From: Agrobacterium rubi TR3 = NBRC 13261 | Lineage (GTDB): Bacteria; Pseudomonadota; Alphaproteobacteria; Rhizobiales; Rhizobiaceae | Assembly: GCF_000739935.1 (NCBI RefSeq) | Contig: NZ_BBJU01000029.1 | Coordinates: 1-64,000 of the forward strand | DNA length: 64,000 nucleotides | Direction of reading: 5' to 3' | Shown here: positions 1 through 8,110 of the stretch, one piece after another | Position numbering within the stretch: position 1 is the stretch's first letter | Layout of the letters: each line of letters starts with the position of its first letter | Program-made: the position numbers and the translations under genes | Notes under the pieces: model-generated | The model's database searches: none | What the model saw: the letters and a program-made list of their open reading frames with translations, nothing else | What the model was told of the DNA's origin: nothing

Positions 1-1455
1 CTGGCGGGCCGCATCGTCGATTGCCAGTCCACCTTCGTCATCACCTGCGACGAGGGCGTGCGCGGCGGCAAGCCGATCCCGCTGAAAGACAACACCGACA
101 AGGCCATCGACATCGCTGCCAAGCAGCATGTGATGGTCGACAAGGTGCTGGTGGTGCGCCGCACCGGCGGCAAGACCACATGGGCACCGGGCCGCGATCT
201 CTGGTACCATCAGGAAATCGCCTCGGTTAAACCACACTGCGAGCCGGTGAAGATGAAGGCGGAAGACCCGCTGTTCATTCTCTATACGTCAGGCTCCACC
301 GGCAAGCCCAAGGGCGTGCTGCACACGACAGGCGGCTATCTCGTCTATGTGTCGATGACGCATGAATATGTCTTCGACTACCATGATGGCGATATCTACT
401 GGTGCACGGCCGATGTCGGCTGGGTGACGGGCCACTCCTATATCGTCTATGGGCCGCTCGCCAATGGTGCGACCACCCTGATGTTCGAGGGCGTGCCGAA
501 CTTCCCTGATCAGGGCCGGTTCTGGGAGGTGATCGACAAGCATCAGGTCAATATCTTCTACACCGCCCCCACCGCTCTGCGCTCGCTGATGGGTGCGGGC
601 GACGAGTTCGTCAAACGCTCCTCGCGTTCCAGCCTGCGCCTGCTCGGCACGGTGGGAGAACCCATCAACCCGGAGGCGTGGGAATGGTATTACCATGTGG
701 TGGGCGAGGATAAGAGCCCGATCGTCGACACCTGGTGGCAGACGGAAACCGGCGGCATTCTGATCACGCCGCTGCCGGGTGCGACCGATCTCAAGCCCGG
801 CTCGGCCACCCGTCCCTTCTTCGGCGTGCAGCCGCAACTGGTCGATGCCGAGGGCAAGGTGCTAGAAGGGGCAGCCGACGGCAATCTGTGCATCGCCGAC
901 AGCTGGCCGGGGCAATCGCGCACGGTCTATGGCGATCACCAGCGGTTCATCGAGACCTACTTCTCGACCTACAAGGGCAAATACTTCACCGGCGATGGCT
1001 GCCGTCGCGATGAGGACGGCTATTACTGGATCACAGGTCGTGTCGATGACGTTCTCAACGTCTCCGGCCATCGCCTCGGCACGGCAGAGGTGGAATCGGC
1101 GCTGGTCTCGCACAATCTGGTCTCGGAGGCCGCCGTCGTCGGTTATCCGCACGCCATCAAGGGACAGGGTATCTATTGCTACGTCACGCTGATGGCAGGC
1201 CAGACCGGCGACGATGCGCTGCGCGCCGAACTGGTCAAGCATGTCCGCAACGAGATCGGCCCGGTTGCCACGCCCGACAAGATCCAGTTCTCGCCGGGCC
1301 TTCCCAAGACCCGCTCGGGCAAGATCATGCGCCGCATCCTGCGCAAGATCGCCGAGGATGATTTTGGAGCGCTGGGGGATACCTCCACACTCGCAGACCC
1401 CGCCGTCGTCGATGACCTCATCGAAAACAGGCAGAATAGGGCAAAGGCGGCGTAA
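1..1455 (+). CDS. acsA: Acetyl-CoA synthetase, 5'-truncated by window edge
   Basis: Converts acetate, ATP and CoA to acetyl-CoA through an acetyl-adenylate in the cytoplasm. The reading frame is open from base 1, so the N-terminus lies outside the window; 484 residues are visible of a family of about 650. Visible signatures are the AMP-binding P-loop [10 protein letters not shown] (about visible residues 96-105), the adenylate-forming motif WWQTETG, the hinge region [18 protein letters not shown], and the C-terminal [11 protein letters not shown], whose lysine is the one acetylated to control this enzyme family. It is complete at its 3' end. A GntR regulator follows on the same strand 100 bp later, with no sign that they share a transcript. 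Confidence 0.95.
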   Translation: MAGRIVDCQSTFVITCDEGVRGGKPIPLKDNTDKAIDIAAKQHVMVDKVLVVRRTGGKTTWAPGRDLWYHQEIASVKPHCEPVKMKAEDPLFILYTSGSTGKPKGVLHTTGGYLVYVSMTHEYVFDYHDGDIYWCTADVGWVTGHSYIVYGPLANGATTLMFEGVPNFPDQGRFWEVIDKHQVNIFYTAPTALRSLMGAGDEFVKRSSRSSLRLLGTVGEPINPEAWEWYYHVVGEDKSPIVDTWWQTETGGILITPLPGATDLKPGSATRPFFGVQPQLVDAEGKVLEGAADGNLCIADSWPGQSRTVYGDHQRFIETYFSTYKGKYFTGDGCRRDEDGYYWITGRVDDVLNVSGHRLGTAEVESALVSHNLVSEAAVVGYPHAIKGQGIYCYVTLMAGQTGDDALRAELVKHVRNEIGPVATPDKIQFSPGLPKTRSGKIMRRILRKIAEDDFGALGDTSTLADPAVVDDLIENRQNRAKAA

Positions 1456-1556
1456 GGGACCACTCAGTGGCTATTGTCGCTTCAGTGGTGGACCTTTCCC
1501 ATCACAACGGCCTATAGCCATCGGCATGTGCGCATTCTGCAATGGAGAAAAGCCTG

Positions 1557-2234
1557 ATGACATCAGCCAGTTCGATCAGTGAACATATTCGCGTCGTGCT
1601 GTCGGACGAGATTTCCACTGGTGTCATCAAGCCCGGCTCCGTTCTCGATGAAGGAACGCTCAGCAGCCGCTTTTCCGCATCGCGAACGCCTGTCAGGGAA
1701 GCTCTGAGGCAGTTGGAGGCGAGCGGTCTTGTCGAGATACGCCCGCGCAAGGGCGCCTTCGTCCTGCCCCTCACCTTGCCGCGCCTGATGCAGATGTTCG
1801 AGGTCACGGCCGAGATGGAGGCGATGTGCGTGGGCCTCGCAACGCATCGCATCACCGGTGTCGAGCGAGCCGAGCTTTTTCACATCCATGAGAAAGCATC
1901 CGCGGCGGCAACGGACGAAAATTTCGACCACTATGACGAGCTGAACCTCGCTTTCCACGAGCTGCTCTATCGCGGCGCCCATAATGATTTTCTATTTGAA
2001 GAGCTCATGAGGCTTCGGGCTCGCCTTTTGCCGTTTCGCCGCACGCAATTGCGCTATCCCGAACGTTTGCGTTCATCCAACCGCGAACATGAGGCGATTA
2101 TCAGGGCCATCATGCAGGGTGACGCCACCCAGGCGAGCCTAATGATGCGCGAACACATGTTGAATGCAGGCGTGGCGCTTGCCCTTTTCATGCAGACATC
2201 TGGCGAAACAGAGCATGGATATAGCAGCGACTGA
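1557..2234 (+). CDS. GntR family transcriptional regulator, FCD type
   Basis: A 225-residue one-component regulator. The N-terminal winged helix-turn-helix carries the typical FSASRTPVREALRQLEASG segment, and the C-terminal all-helical half is an FCD ligand domain of the FadR class, which usually binds a small carboxylate. An upstream ATG at 1542 is in frame, but the start at 1557 has GGAGAAAAG eight bases before it and is preferred. The next gene, convergent and 47 bp away, is a TctC-type binding protein, so a tricarboxylate or aromatic acid effector is plausible. That link is inference only. Confidence 0.85.
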   Translation: MTSASSISEHIRVVLSDEISTGVIKPGSVLDEGTLSSRFSASRTPVREALRQLEASGLVEIRPRKGAFVLPLTLPRLMQMFEVTAEMEAMCVGLATHRITGVERAELFHIHEKASAAATDENFDHYDELNLAFHELLYRGAHNDFLFEELMRLRARLLPFRRTQLRYPERLRSSNREHEAIIRAIMQGDATQASLMMREHMLNAGVALALFMQTSGETEHGYSSD

Positions 2235-2281
2235 TATCATGACGAACGGATTTTCACCGGTCGCCATGACAAACTCAAACG

Positions 2282-3271
2282 TCAGTCCATCTGCACATTG
2301 GCGTCTTTGACCACCGGAGCCCACTTTGCGATTTCTTCCGTAACATGGGTTTTCAGCTCATCTGGGGTAGAACCAACAATTTTGGCACTGAAATCAGCCA
2401 TGCGGGCAGCGACAGACGGATCTGCGAGAGCTTTTTTTGCTGCCGCATTCAGCCTGTCGATGACATCTTTCGGTGTATCCTTTGGCGCAAACAAGGCGTT
2501 CCAGGTGTAGGTTTCATAGCCCGGCACCGTTTCAGCGATCGTCGGCACATCTGGAAAGGACGAGGCTCGCTCGGCTGTGGTCACGCCCAGCGCCCGCAAC
2601 GTCCCGGATTTGATATGTCCTGACGACGATGGCAGATTGTCGAACATGATCGAAACCTGATTGCCGAGCAGGTCGTTCAAGGCAGGGCCCGATCCCTTGT
2701 AGGGAACGTGCTGCATGCTGACACCCGCCATGCTCTTGAAAAGCTCGCCGGACAGGTGAAGAGGCGTACCGTTGCCCGACGATGCATAGGCATATTTATC
2801 CGGCTCCGCTTTCAAAAGGGCAATCAGTTCGGCGACATTTCTGACCGGCAATTGGGGATTGACCACGAGGACGTTGGGAACGATCACCAGCAGGGAAATC
2901 GGGGCAAAATCCTTTTCGGGATCATAGGGTTTGGTCTTGAGAATGAGCGGGTTGAGCGCATGTGTCGCGACTGTGCCCATGAGGATCGTGTAGCCATCCG
3001 GTTCGGCGCGTGCCACCCGGTCAGCGCCCAGATTGCCACCGGCACCGGCAATATTCTCAACGATGACCTGCTGCCCCAGCTCGTCACCCATCTTCTGCGC
3101 GATGACGCGTCCGACCACATCGGTGGAGCCGCCGGCGGCGAACGGAACGACAAGCGTCACGGTTCTCTCTGGAAAGCCCTGGGCCTGTGCGGTGCCACCC
3201 AGTGTCAGGGCGGAAGCGACGGAGGCGGCAAGCGCCATCACTCCACGCCGATTGAATAGCTGATGTCTCAT
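2282..3271 (-). CDS. TctC/Bug-type extracytoplasmic substrate-binding protein
   Basis: A 329-residue periplasmic solute receptor of the tripartite tricarboxylate transporter (Bug) family. The N-terminus has RR, a hydrophobic stretch and an AQA-QG cleavage region, so it is exported. The mature part starts with the family hallmark FPERTVTLVVPFAAGGSTD and later has GAGGNLGA and the VPYKGSGPALNDLLGNQ segment. The start at 3271 is chosen because GAGGAGG sits six bases upstream; the frame stays open 24 codons further up without a ribosome site. No TctA or TctB membrane subunit is nearby, so it is an orphan receptor that must borrow a transporter or act in sensing. Confidence 0.88.
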   Translation of the reverse strand: MRHQLFNRRGVMALAASVASALTLGGTAQAQGFPERTVTLVVPFAAGGSTDVVGRVIAQKMGDELGQQVIVENIAGAGGNLGADRVARAEPDGYTILMGTVATHALNPLILKTKPYDPEKDFAPISLLVIVPNVLVVNPQLPVRNVAELIALLKAEPDKYAYASSGNGTPLHLSGELFKSMAGVSMQHVPYKGSGPALNDLLGNQVSIMFDNLPSSSGHIKSGTLRALGVTTAERASSFPDVPTIAETVPGYETYTWNALFAPKDTPKDVIDRLNAAAKKALADPSVAARMADFSAKIVGSTPDELKTHVTEEIAKWAPVVKDANVQMD

Positions 3272-3390
3272 TGAACCTCCTCGTGCTGTGGCCTCCTCGC
3301 CACGACGGCCACTGTAGCGTAATATTGGGCGAGGGCAACACAAGTGGCGTTTCTCATTTTGGTAGGAAGAATATGTCTGCCTCCGGTTCC

Positions 3391-4005
3391 TCAGACCATC
3401 ATTTGCCTGGCGTGTGCATGCACGGCTTGGAATGCCGCTTGCGCCCCTGCGATCACCCGGTTTTCCTCGTCTTCACTCAAGGAAACCGCATCCAGCGCTG
3501 CAACGAAGGTGCGCCAATGAAGACCGCGGCCTTCGGGAGCGCCGGCCAAGTGGCGTGCACCGAATGTCTCATCGAGACCAAGCTTGGCGGCGTCTTTCAG
3601 GAGAAACGCGGCACCAAGGTTTGAGCCTTCCACCACATAAAGCCACCCCATGGCCTGCGGGAGATCGAAGGTATCGTCGTTTTCACGAAATCTGACGTCG
3701 GCTGCTGTGGGCACGGAAGCCTCCAGATCGGCCAAATCCTGCTCGATGAAGCCCAACCGTCGGCGGCCTTTCAGATCGGGCAGCAGGCCATCCAGCGTAT
3801 CATTGGAGTAGAAGACATCCAGATCGCGGTGAAAAAGATACTGGGTCTGAACGAACTTTGCGAAGTTGCTCCTGTTTTCGAAGGGTTTGGCCGTCGTAAT
3901 GAACGTGTCGAGGGCTTCATGCGCGCTACTGGTTGCCGCTTTCAGGCGTTTCGTGCGGCTTTGTTCTGCCTGTTGTTGTCCGACGTTCATTTCGATTGTA
4001 GTCAT
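3391..4005 (-). CDS. Biliverdin-producing heme oxygenase
   Basis: A 204-residue heme oxygenase of the bacterial HemO/BphO class, which opens heme to biliverdin with release of iron and CO. The likely proximal heme ligand is His29 in SSAHEALD, and the distal-helix signature appears as GWLYVVEGSNLGAAFLL. The start at 4005 is preferred over the longer frame because AGGGAC precedes it and the protein then begins close to the conserved helix. It could serve iron scavenging or provide chromophore for a bacteriophytochrome; no heme uptake or phytochrome gene is adjacent. It lies 95 bp downstream of repC on the same strand with no clear terminator between, so read-through from repABC is possible. Confidence 0.85.
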   Translation of the reverse strand: MTTIEMNVGQQQAEQSRTKRLKAATSSAHEALDTFITTAKPFENRSNFAKFVQTQYLFHRDLDVFYSNDTLDGLLPDLKGRRRLGFIEQDLADLEASVPTAADVRFRENDDTFDLPQAMGWLYVVEGSNLGAAFLLKDAAKLGLDETFGARHLAGAPEGRGLHWRTFVAALDAVSLSEDEENRVIAGAQAAFQAVHAHARQMMV

Positions 4006-4100
4006 GTGCCAGTCCCTTTCATCGTCCCTCACCGCAGATAAAAATCTTTCCTTTGAGAGTCAAATTTATTTCATCAGTCTAACGCTTTAACGCGGCTGCC

Positions 4101-5378
4101 TCAGCTCAACGCATGACTGCTTTGCGAAATCAGCCTGTTCGTCATTCGGGTGCGCAAGAGAGCGTTGAGCATAGGCTGAACCGAAAATTGCTTGTCCTTT
4201 GCTCTTTCTGTCAGGCTTCGCAGGTAGCCGCCCGCCGAATGTATCGACTGCGCACGCTCCAAAATACACGCTATGATTGCGTTAACCCTATGTGGTCCCA
4301 TCGCCTTTTCCGCCTCATCGTAAGCCGACTGGCTGATGGATAGCATGGAACGGACCACTGTCGTGGCCTGTTTCAGGTCGCTCCAGTCCCTCACAGAGCC
4401 GTTTGGCCCGTAAAGCGAGATTTCTGGGCATGCGTTGAGGACCGTTTGGAGGTCGAAGTTGTCGGTCTTCTCCTGTTTTGGATTGGCAACCACCGAATTT
4501 CTCTTCAACTCGTTCGTTGCAGCAACTGTTTCCATGGTCTCGGCTTCTGCCGGTTTCGTATCCTTATCCACATCGTGCTTTTCAAATAGGGATTCGGATT
4601 CTGAACTCTGTATAAGCCGCTCATTTTGATAGGCATTGGCGCTTAAATTTTGTTTTTCTATGTGGATTTCCAATATCTTAGCCATGTAATCGCGCAAATC
4701 GGTTAATTCTTCCAGCGCCAAGGCGAGATGTGGTGCTTTGGATTTGCGATCGAGCATCGATGTGATGGTATAATAGCGTTGTTTGTAGACATCCCATTGA
4801 CCTGCGACCTCATCTGCAAATCCGATTTCGGCGAACTTCATGATGTCCCGTCTGCACAGGCTGATTTTTTCACGCAGCCTTTGGAGCTGCACACGCTCTT
4901 CAATGATCTGCTCTGCGAGAGCCTGAATTTCATCCGCACGGCTGATCAGAGGGGCGAGCGAAAAACCGTAGGCATCGCTGATATCGCCGCTTTTGTCTTT
5001 GCGTGCATAGCGTTTTCCATTGGGGCTATCTTTGCGCAAGATAAGACCGGCATCCACGAGCGCTGCCAAATGACGCCGCAATGTTTGTTCCGGCATTCCA
5101 TGTGCACGAAGGGAAAGCTGCTGGTTTGATGGAAAGACCACCAGACCGTTTTCTTCTGACAGCTCAGTCTTCGGATAAAAACTGATCAGCGCATTGAGCA
5201 CAGCGAGCGATCTGTCTGAAATTTCGAGCAGCGGTCTAGCTTCGCAGGTGGCGCGAAACAGCTTCCATTTGTCGATGGATTTGGAACGGTCGATGTTTCT
5301 AGACGCGAATTGGTTAGCGAGCAGGCCAAGTGAGACCCCTCGCCGCCCAAAAGGCGTCGTTACATTATCGCTATTCAT
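4101..5378 (-). CDS. repC: RepC replication initiator
   Basis: Initiator protein of the repABC replicon, 425 residues, acting at an origin that in studied members lies inside repC itself. The N-terminus TTPFGRR is characteristic of RepC and is followed by a winged-helix region (HGMPEQTLRRHLAALVDAGLI). A coiled-coil-like stretch rich in Glu, Gln and Arg follows at about 170-240. The start at 5378 has AGGTGA just upstream and gives the usual RepC N-terminus; the frame continues 19 codons further up but those residues do not fit. It is last in repABC, separated from repB by 192 bp that hold an antisense RNA candidate. Base composition is visibly more AT-rich than in the flanking metabolic genes. 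Confidence 0.97.
   Translation of the reverse strand: MNSDNVTTPFGRRGVSLGLLANQFASRNIDRSKSIDKWKLFRATCEARPLLEISDRSLAVLNALISFYPKTELSEENGLVVFPSNQQLSLRAHGMPEQTLRRHLAALVDAGLILRKDSPNGKRYARKDKSGDISDAYGFSLAPLISRADEIQALAEQIIEERVQLQRLREKISLCRRDIMKFAEIGFADEVAGQWDVYKQRYYTITSMLDRKSKAPHLALALEELTDLRDYMAKILEIHIEKQNLSANAYQNERLIQSSESESLFEKHDVDKDTKPAEAETMETVAATNELKRNSVVANPKQEKTDNFDLQTVLNACPEISLYGPNGSVRDWSDLKQATTVVRSMLSISQSAYDEAEKAMGPHRVNAIIACILERAQSIHSAGGYLRSLTERAKDKQFSVQPMLNALLRTRMTNRLISQSSHALS
4560..4690. other. oriV: Candidate replication origin inside repC: DnaA box plus AT-rich stretch
   Basis: A perfect consensus DnaA box, TTATCCACA, lies at 4564-4572 on the plus strand inside repC. About 40-110 bases further is an AT-rich run (4640-4670) and a second weaker box-like element TGTGGATTT at 4661-4669. 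Origins mapped in other repABC replicons lie within repC and are AT-rich, which supports this placement. The exact borders are inferred; only the box and the composition are seen directly. Confidence 0.5.
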
Positions 5379-5440
5379 GTCTTTCACCTTCAAAAAGGCA
5401 AAAGAAAATCGCTCACCGAAAAAAATCGATGCCAAGACTC

Positions 5441-5469
5441 TTGACTATGATTCGCGGAAATGAGATTCT
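5441..5469 (+). promoter_or_regulatory. Promoter for the repABC antisense RNA
   Basis: A sigma70-like promoter on the strand opposite to repABC: -35 TTGACT at 5441-5446, a 17-base spacer, and -10 GATTCT at 5464-5469. It points at the hairpin and T-run that follow, as expected for the counter-transcribed RNA of repABC replicons. Confidence 0.6.
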
Positions 5470-5475
5470 TTGGGT

Positions 5476-5526
5476 GCTTAGATCAAAGAAAGCTTCCGTG
5501 CGGCAACGTTCGGGGGCTTTTTTCTT
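5476..5526 (+). ncRNA. Counter-transcribed RNA (inc-alpha / RepE type) between repB and repC
   Basis: The 192-bp gap between repB and repC holds a short unit on the opposite strand: the promoter at 5441-5469, then AAAGAAAGCTTCCG, a loop with CGGCAACG, CGGGGGC and a T-run ending near 5526. The arms pair with G-U pairs to form an intrinsic terminator. Small antisense RNAs of this place, size and structure limit repC expression and cause incompatibility in all studied repABC replicons. The RNA start is predicted from the -10 box and the end from the T-run. Confidence 0.75.
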
Positions 5527-5570
5527 TTGTGCTTAGTGCTCCTGTTGATTGTTGGAACGAGAAATGGACA

Positions 5571-6584
5571 TCACTGCTTGGAGCGATGCTCTTCAAACAG
5601 CGATTGTAGGTGCTCCATGACGAAGTCGGCGAATTCTGGTGCCTGACGACGATCAATGGAAATATCGATTCTCTGGTCCGTCTCGACAATTTTTGCCAGT
5701 TTCTGGCCGCTCATCGATGAGAGAACACCGGTTTTCTTCGGCTCTGGCTTCGGCTTGAGAAACTCCAGAAGAGATTTGAAACGTTCTTCGGATGCGAGCT
5801 CTGAGACGTTCTCATCACGAAGATAAGCGCGCGCAGCCTCGTTGACCTTGGAAGATGAGAGTTGATCTGCAAGGTCCATCCAGTTGCGGCGACCAACGCC
5901 CGGTGCTGGACCAATACTGTCGACGATATCGTCTGGTATGCGGCCAACCACCGACAGCATGTTGGAGAGATCGCCCTTGTGGAGCGACATCGCAGCCATG
6001 ATGGTTTCTCGCGAGAAACGCATCTGAAGTTTTTGGGCGAATCGGGCTTTCTCGATATAGCTGAGGTCACGGCGCTCGTTGTTTTCCTGACCCTGGGCCA
6101 CGACAAGCTGCTCATCCGTGAGATCACGAACAACAGCGCGAACGGGAATGCCGATCGCTGCAACAGCACGCAAACGACGGTGACCGAACGCCACCTGATA
6201 GCGGCCTGGATGCTCGGGGTGAGGGCGCACGAGGATAGGAACCTGCTGGCCCTGCTCCCGGATGGCTTCGACCAGACCGGCATCGGCTTCCAGCGAGGCA
6301 GGCATGCGGTCGGGTATGAAGGAAGGATCGATTTCCGATGGATCGAGAGCAACGATCGTCAGGCCTTCAGCCAACCGCCGCTCGATCTCTTCTGCTCGCT
6401 TGGAGCGTTCAGACACTTCATTCAGCGACTGTCCGATCATGCCGACCGGCGAATTAATCACGTCTGTCACCAGTTCCGGCGAACCCAGAATGGGACGAAT
6501 GCGTGGACGCGCCCGCTCGACTGGCGCCTCGGCATTGTCTGCGGACTTCGTGGTGAGATTGGCGAAGATTTCTTTTCTGCTCAT
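5571..6584 (-). CDS. repB: RepB, ParB-type centromere-binding partition protein
   Basis: A 337-residue ParB-family protein that binds parS sites and works with RepA to segregate the replicon. The ParB nuclease-like domain is clear: VPILVRPHPEHPGRYQVAFG then GHRRLRA at residues 134-140 and ENNERRDLS at 167-175. A helix-turn-helix follows, and the C-terminus is probably the dimer domain. Its start overlaps the repA stop by four bases (ATGA), so repA and repB are translationally coupled. Two exact parS palindromes upstream of repA (7990 and 8583) are its likely targets. Confidence 0.97.
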   Translation of the reverse strand: MSRKEIFANLTTKSADNAEAPVERARPRIRPILGSPELVTDVINSPVGMIGQSLNEVSERSKRAEEIERRLAEGLTIVALDPSEIDPSFIPDRMPASLEADAGLVEAIREQGQQVPILVRPHPEHPGRYQVAFGHRRLRAVAAIGIPVRAVVRDLTDEQLVVAQGQENNERRDLSYIEKARFAQKLQMRFSRETIMAAMSLHKGDLSNMLSVVGRIPDDIVDSIGPAPGVGRRNWMDLADQLSSSKVNEAARAYLRDENVSELASEERFKSLLEFLKPKPEPKKTGVLSSMSGQKLAKIVETDQRIDISIDRRQAPEFADFVMEHLQSLFEEHRSKQ

Positions 6585-7795
6585 ACGGCTCTACCCCAGG
6601 CTTTCTTGATCAAGCCTTCAATTTCGGCATTTACGTTGGTCATGGATTCCAGTGCGCGATCATAGGTGGAGCGCGTGAATTGCGTGCGCTCGACTTCAAA
6701 CAGCGTCTGATTGGTAAGCCCTGCATCTGAGACGGCAGTTGTCTTCAGCATCGGATGATTGAGGACGTGCTCGCCGAAGATCGAACGTAGGAATGCGACC
6801 ATCTGGTTTTGCGGTCCGTCACTCGGCTCGAACCGCGTAACAAGGTATCGCATCCAGTGATAATCCGAACGGGCACCGGCGCGTCCGATCTCGGCCAGCA
6901 GATCGCCGGTCATGGCCAAAAACTGGTTCATGGACATAACGTCCAGCATTTGCGGATGAACTGTGACGAGCACGGATGTTGCAGCCGTCAGTGCCGATAG
7001 CGTGAGGTAACCCAGCTGTGGCGGGCAATCGATCACGACGACATCGTAGAAATTCTGCGCCTGTGCGATGGCTTGGCCAATACGAGCGAAAAACAAGGTA
7101 TCACCGGGCGCACGGCGCATCAGGGCACGCGGCGTGTCGTGTTCGAATTCCATGAGTTCCAGATTGCCGGGAATGATATGGAGGTCCGGTATGTAGGTTC
7201 CGCGAACGATCTCTGCGATGGGACGCTGTTCGCTATCATATCGGATGGCGCCGTAGAGTGTTTCGTTCGGTCCGACATCGAGTTCTGGTTGATGACCGAA
7301 GAGAGCTGAGAGACTGGCTTGCGGGTCAAGGTCGATGGCGAGCACGCGGTAACCGCGCAGAGCAAGATATTGTGCAAGATGCGCCGAAGTCGTTGTCTTG
7401 CCGGAGCCGCCCTTGAAATTCATGACTGCGATGACCTGGAGATCTTCGCCCTCGCGTCGGTGCGGAAGATAGCGTCGCGTGCCGCGCGCGCCCTGATCCA
7501 GGAACTTGCGGATGTCATGGATGTCCTGAACAGAATAGCTTCGGCGTCCACCGCTATGAGAAGCACTGAGGTCCGGCTGTTCGGCGGCGATCTGCCTCAG
7601 ATAGGCTTCCCCTATGCCGATCAGCTTCGCAGTTTCCGACGGGGAAAAGTTTCGCATGCTTTTTTCAGCGAGAGGTGCAAAGGTGCTCGCATTGTGCGCT
7701 TGCAGCTGTGCAGACAACGCAGCCGAATGCTGTAGGATGAGGCCCGTGAGATCGGGTGCCTTTTCAGCAGATTTCAGATCGGCGTTTTGGGTCAT
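6581..7795 (-). CDS. repA: RepA, ParA-type partition ATPase and repABC autorepressor
   Basis: A 404-residue ParA-family ATPase. An N-terminal helix-turn-helix region (about 48-100, including SYSVQDIHDIRKFLD) precedes the deviant Walker A motif KGGSGKTTT at about 128-136, followed by VLAIDLDPQASLSALFG and VVVIDCPPQLGYLTLSAL. In this family RepA both drives partition with RepB and represses its own operon. First gene of repABC; the promoter at 7866-7895 and a 10-bp perfect inverted repeat at 7820-7864 lie directly upstream. Confidence 0.97.
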   Translation of the reverse strand: MTQNADLKSAEKAPDLTGLILQHSAALSAQLQAHNASTFAPLAEKSMRNFSPSETAKLIGIGEAYLRQIAAEQPDLSASHSGGRRSYSVQDIHDIRKFLDQGARGTRRYLPHRREGEDLQVIAVMNFKGGSGKTTTSAHLAQYLALRGYRVLAIDLDPQASLSALFGHQPELDVGPNETLYGAIRYDSEQRPIAEIVRGTYIPDLHIIPGNLELMEFEHDTPRALMRRAPGDTLFFARIGQAIAQAQNFYDVVVIDCPPQLGYLTLSALTAATSVLVTVHPQMLDVMSMNQFLAMTGDLLAEIGRAGARSDYHWMRYLVTRFEPSDGPQNQMVAFLRSIFGEHVLNHPMLKTTAVSDAGLTNQTLFEVERTQFTRSTYDRALESMTNVNAEIEGLIKKAWGRAV

Positions 7796-7819
7796 CTCTT
7801 GTCTTTTCCACCTGTTGGA

Positions 7820-7864
7820 TCAGTTGCGGTTTTTTTCGCTGAAATCGGTTTTTTCCGCAACTGA
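7820..7864. promoter_or_regulatory. Inverted repeat operator in the repABC leader
   Basis: A perfect 10-bp inverted repeat, TCAGTTGCGG at 7820-7829 and CCGCAACTGA at 7855-7864, separated by 25 bases. It lies right after the repA -10 box, starting about at the transcription start. Its place fits the operator by which RepA and RepB repress the operon in related replicons. As RNA it could also fold into a leader hairpin. Confidence 0.55.
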
Positions 7865-7865
7865 G

Positions 7866-7895
7866 ATATAAGCGCCGATTCTCTTTTGGGTGCAA
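7866..7895 (-). promoter_or_regulatory. Promoter of repABC
   Basis: Read on the minus strand, -35 TTGCAC (7890-7895) and -10 TTATAT (7866-7871) are separated by 18 bases. This places the transcription start about 65 bases before the repA ATG and at the edge of the inverted repeat 7820-7864. Confidence 0.55.
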
Positions 7896-7989
7896 TAGCC
7901 ATTCTGTCTGGCTAAACATGAATCTTTTCAGCCGGCTAACAGGCAAAATCCTCTCTTCGTGCTTCATCTGGACGAGAGATTTCTGCGCA

Positions 7990-8005
7990 GTTAGCCGCGG
8001 CAAAC
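7990..8005. other. parS: parS centromere site, copy 1
   Basis: GTTAGCCGCGGCAAAC fits the 16-bp repABC parS form GTT-N4-GC-N4-AAC. It is 194 bp upstream of the repA start, and its exact reverse complement recurs at 8583-8598. It is the likely binding site of RepB. Confidence 0.8.
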
Positions 8006-8012
8006 TTTTCAT

Positions 8013-8027
8013 GACGCAGCTTGCGTC
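8013..8027. repeat. Short palindrome beside parS
   Basis: GACGCAGCTTGCGTC is a perfect inverted repeat with six-base arms and a three-base centre, eight bases after parS copy 1. It could be an operator for the divergent gene at 8111 or an accessory partition element. No function is shown by sequence alone. Confidence 0.35.
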
Positions 8028-8110
8028 TGAATCAAGCGGTGAATTTCAAGTTTGCGTTTTCTCCGGCATTGGGCTTTCCTGCGCCGCGTTGAGTCTTAAT
8101 GAGGTGCCGA

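Noticed and set aside
4036..4090. RirA or Irr iron-control box before the heme oxygenase
   Set aside because: Only TGA-N9-GAC is seen; neither the TGA-N9-TCA form nor an ICE-type palindrome is matched.
7926..7941. A third parS site (TTTTCAGCCGGCTAAC)
   Set aside because: It lacks the GTT arm and the central GC is shifted.
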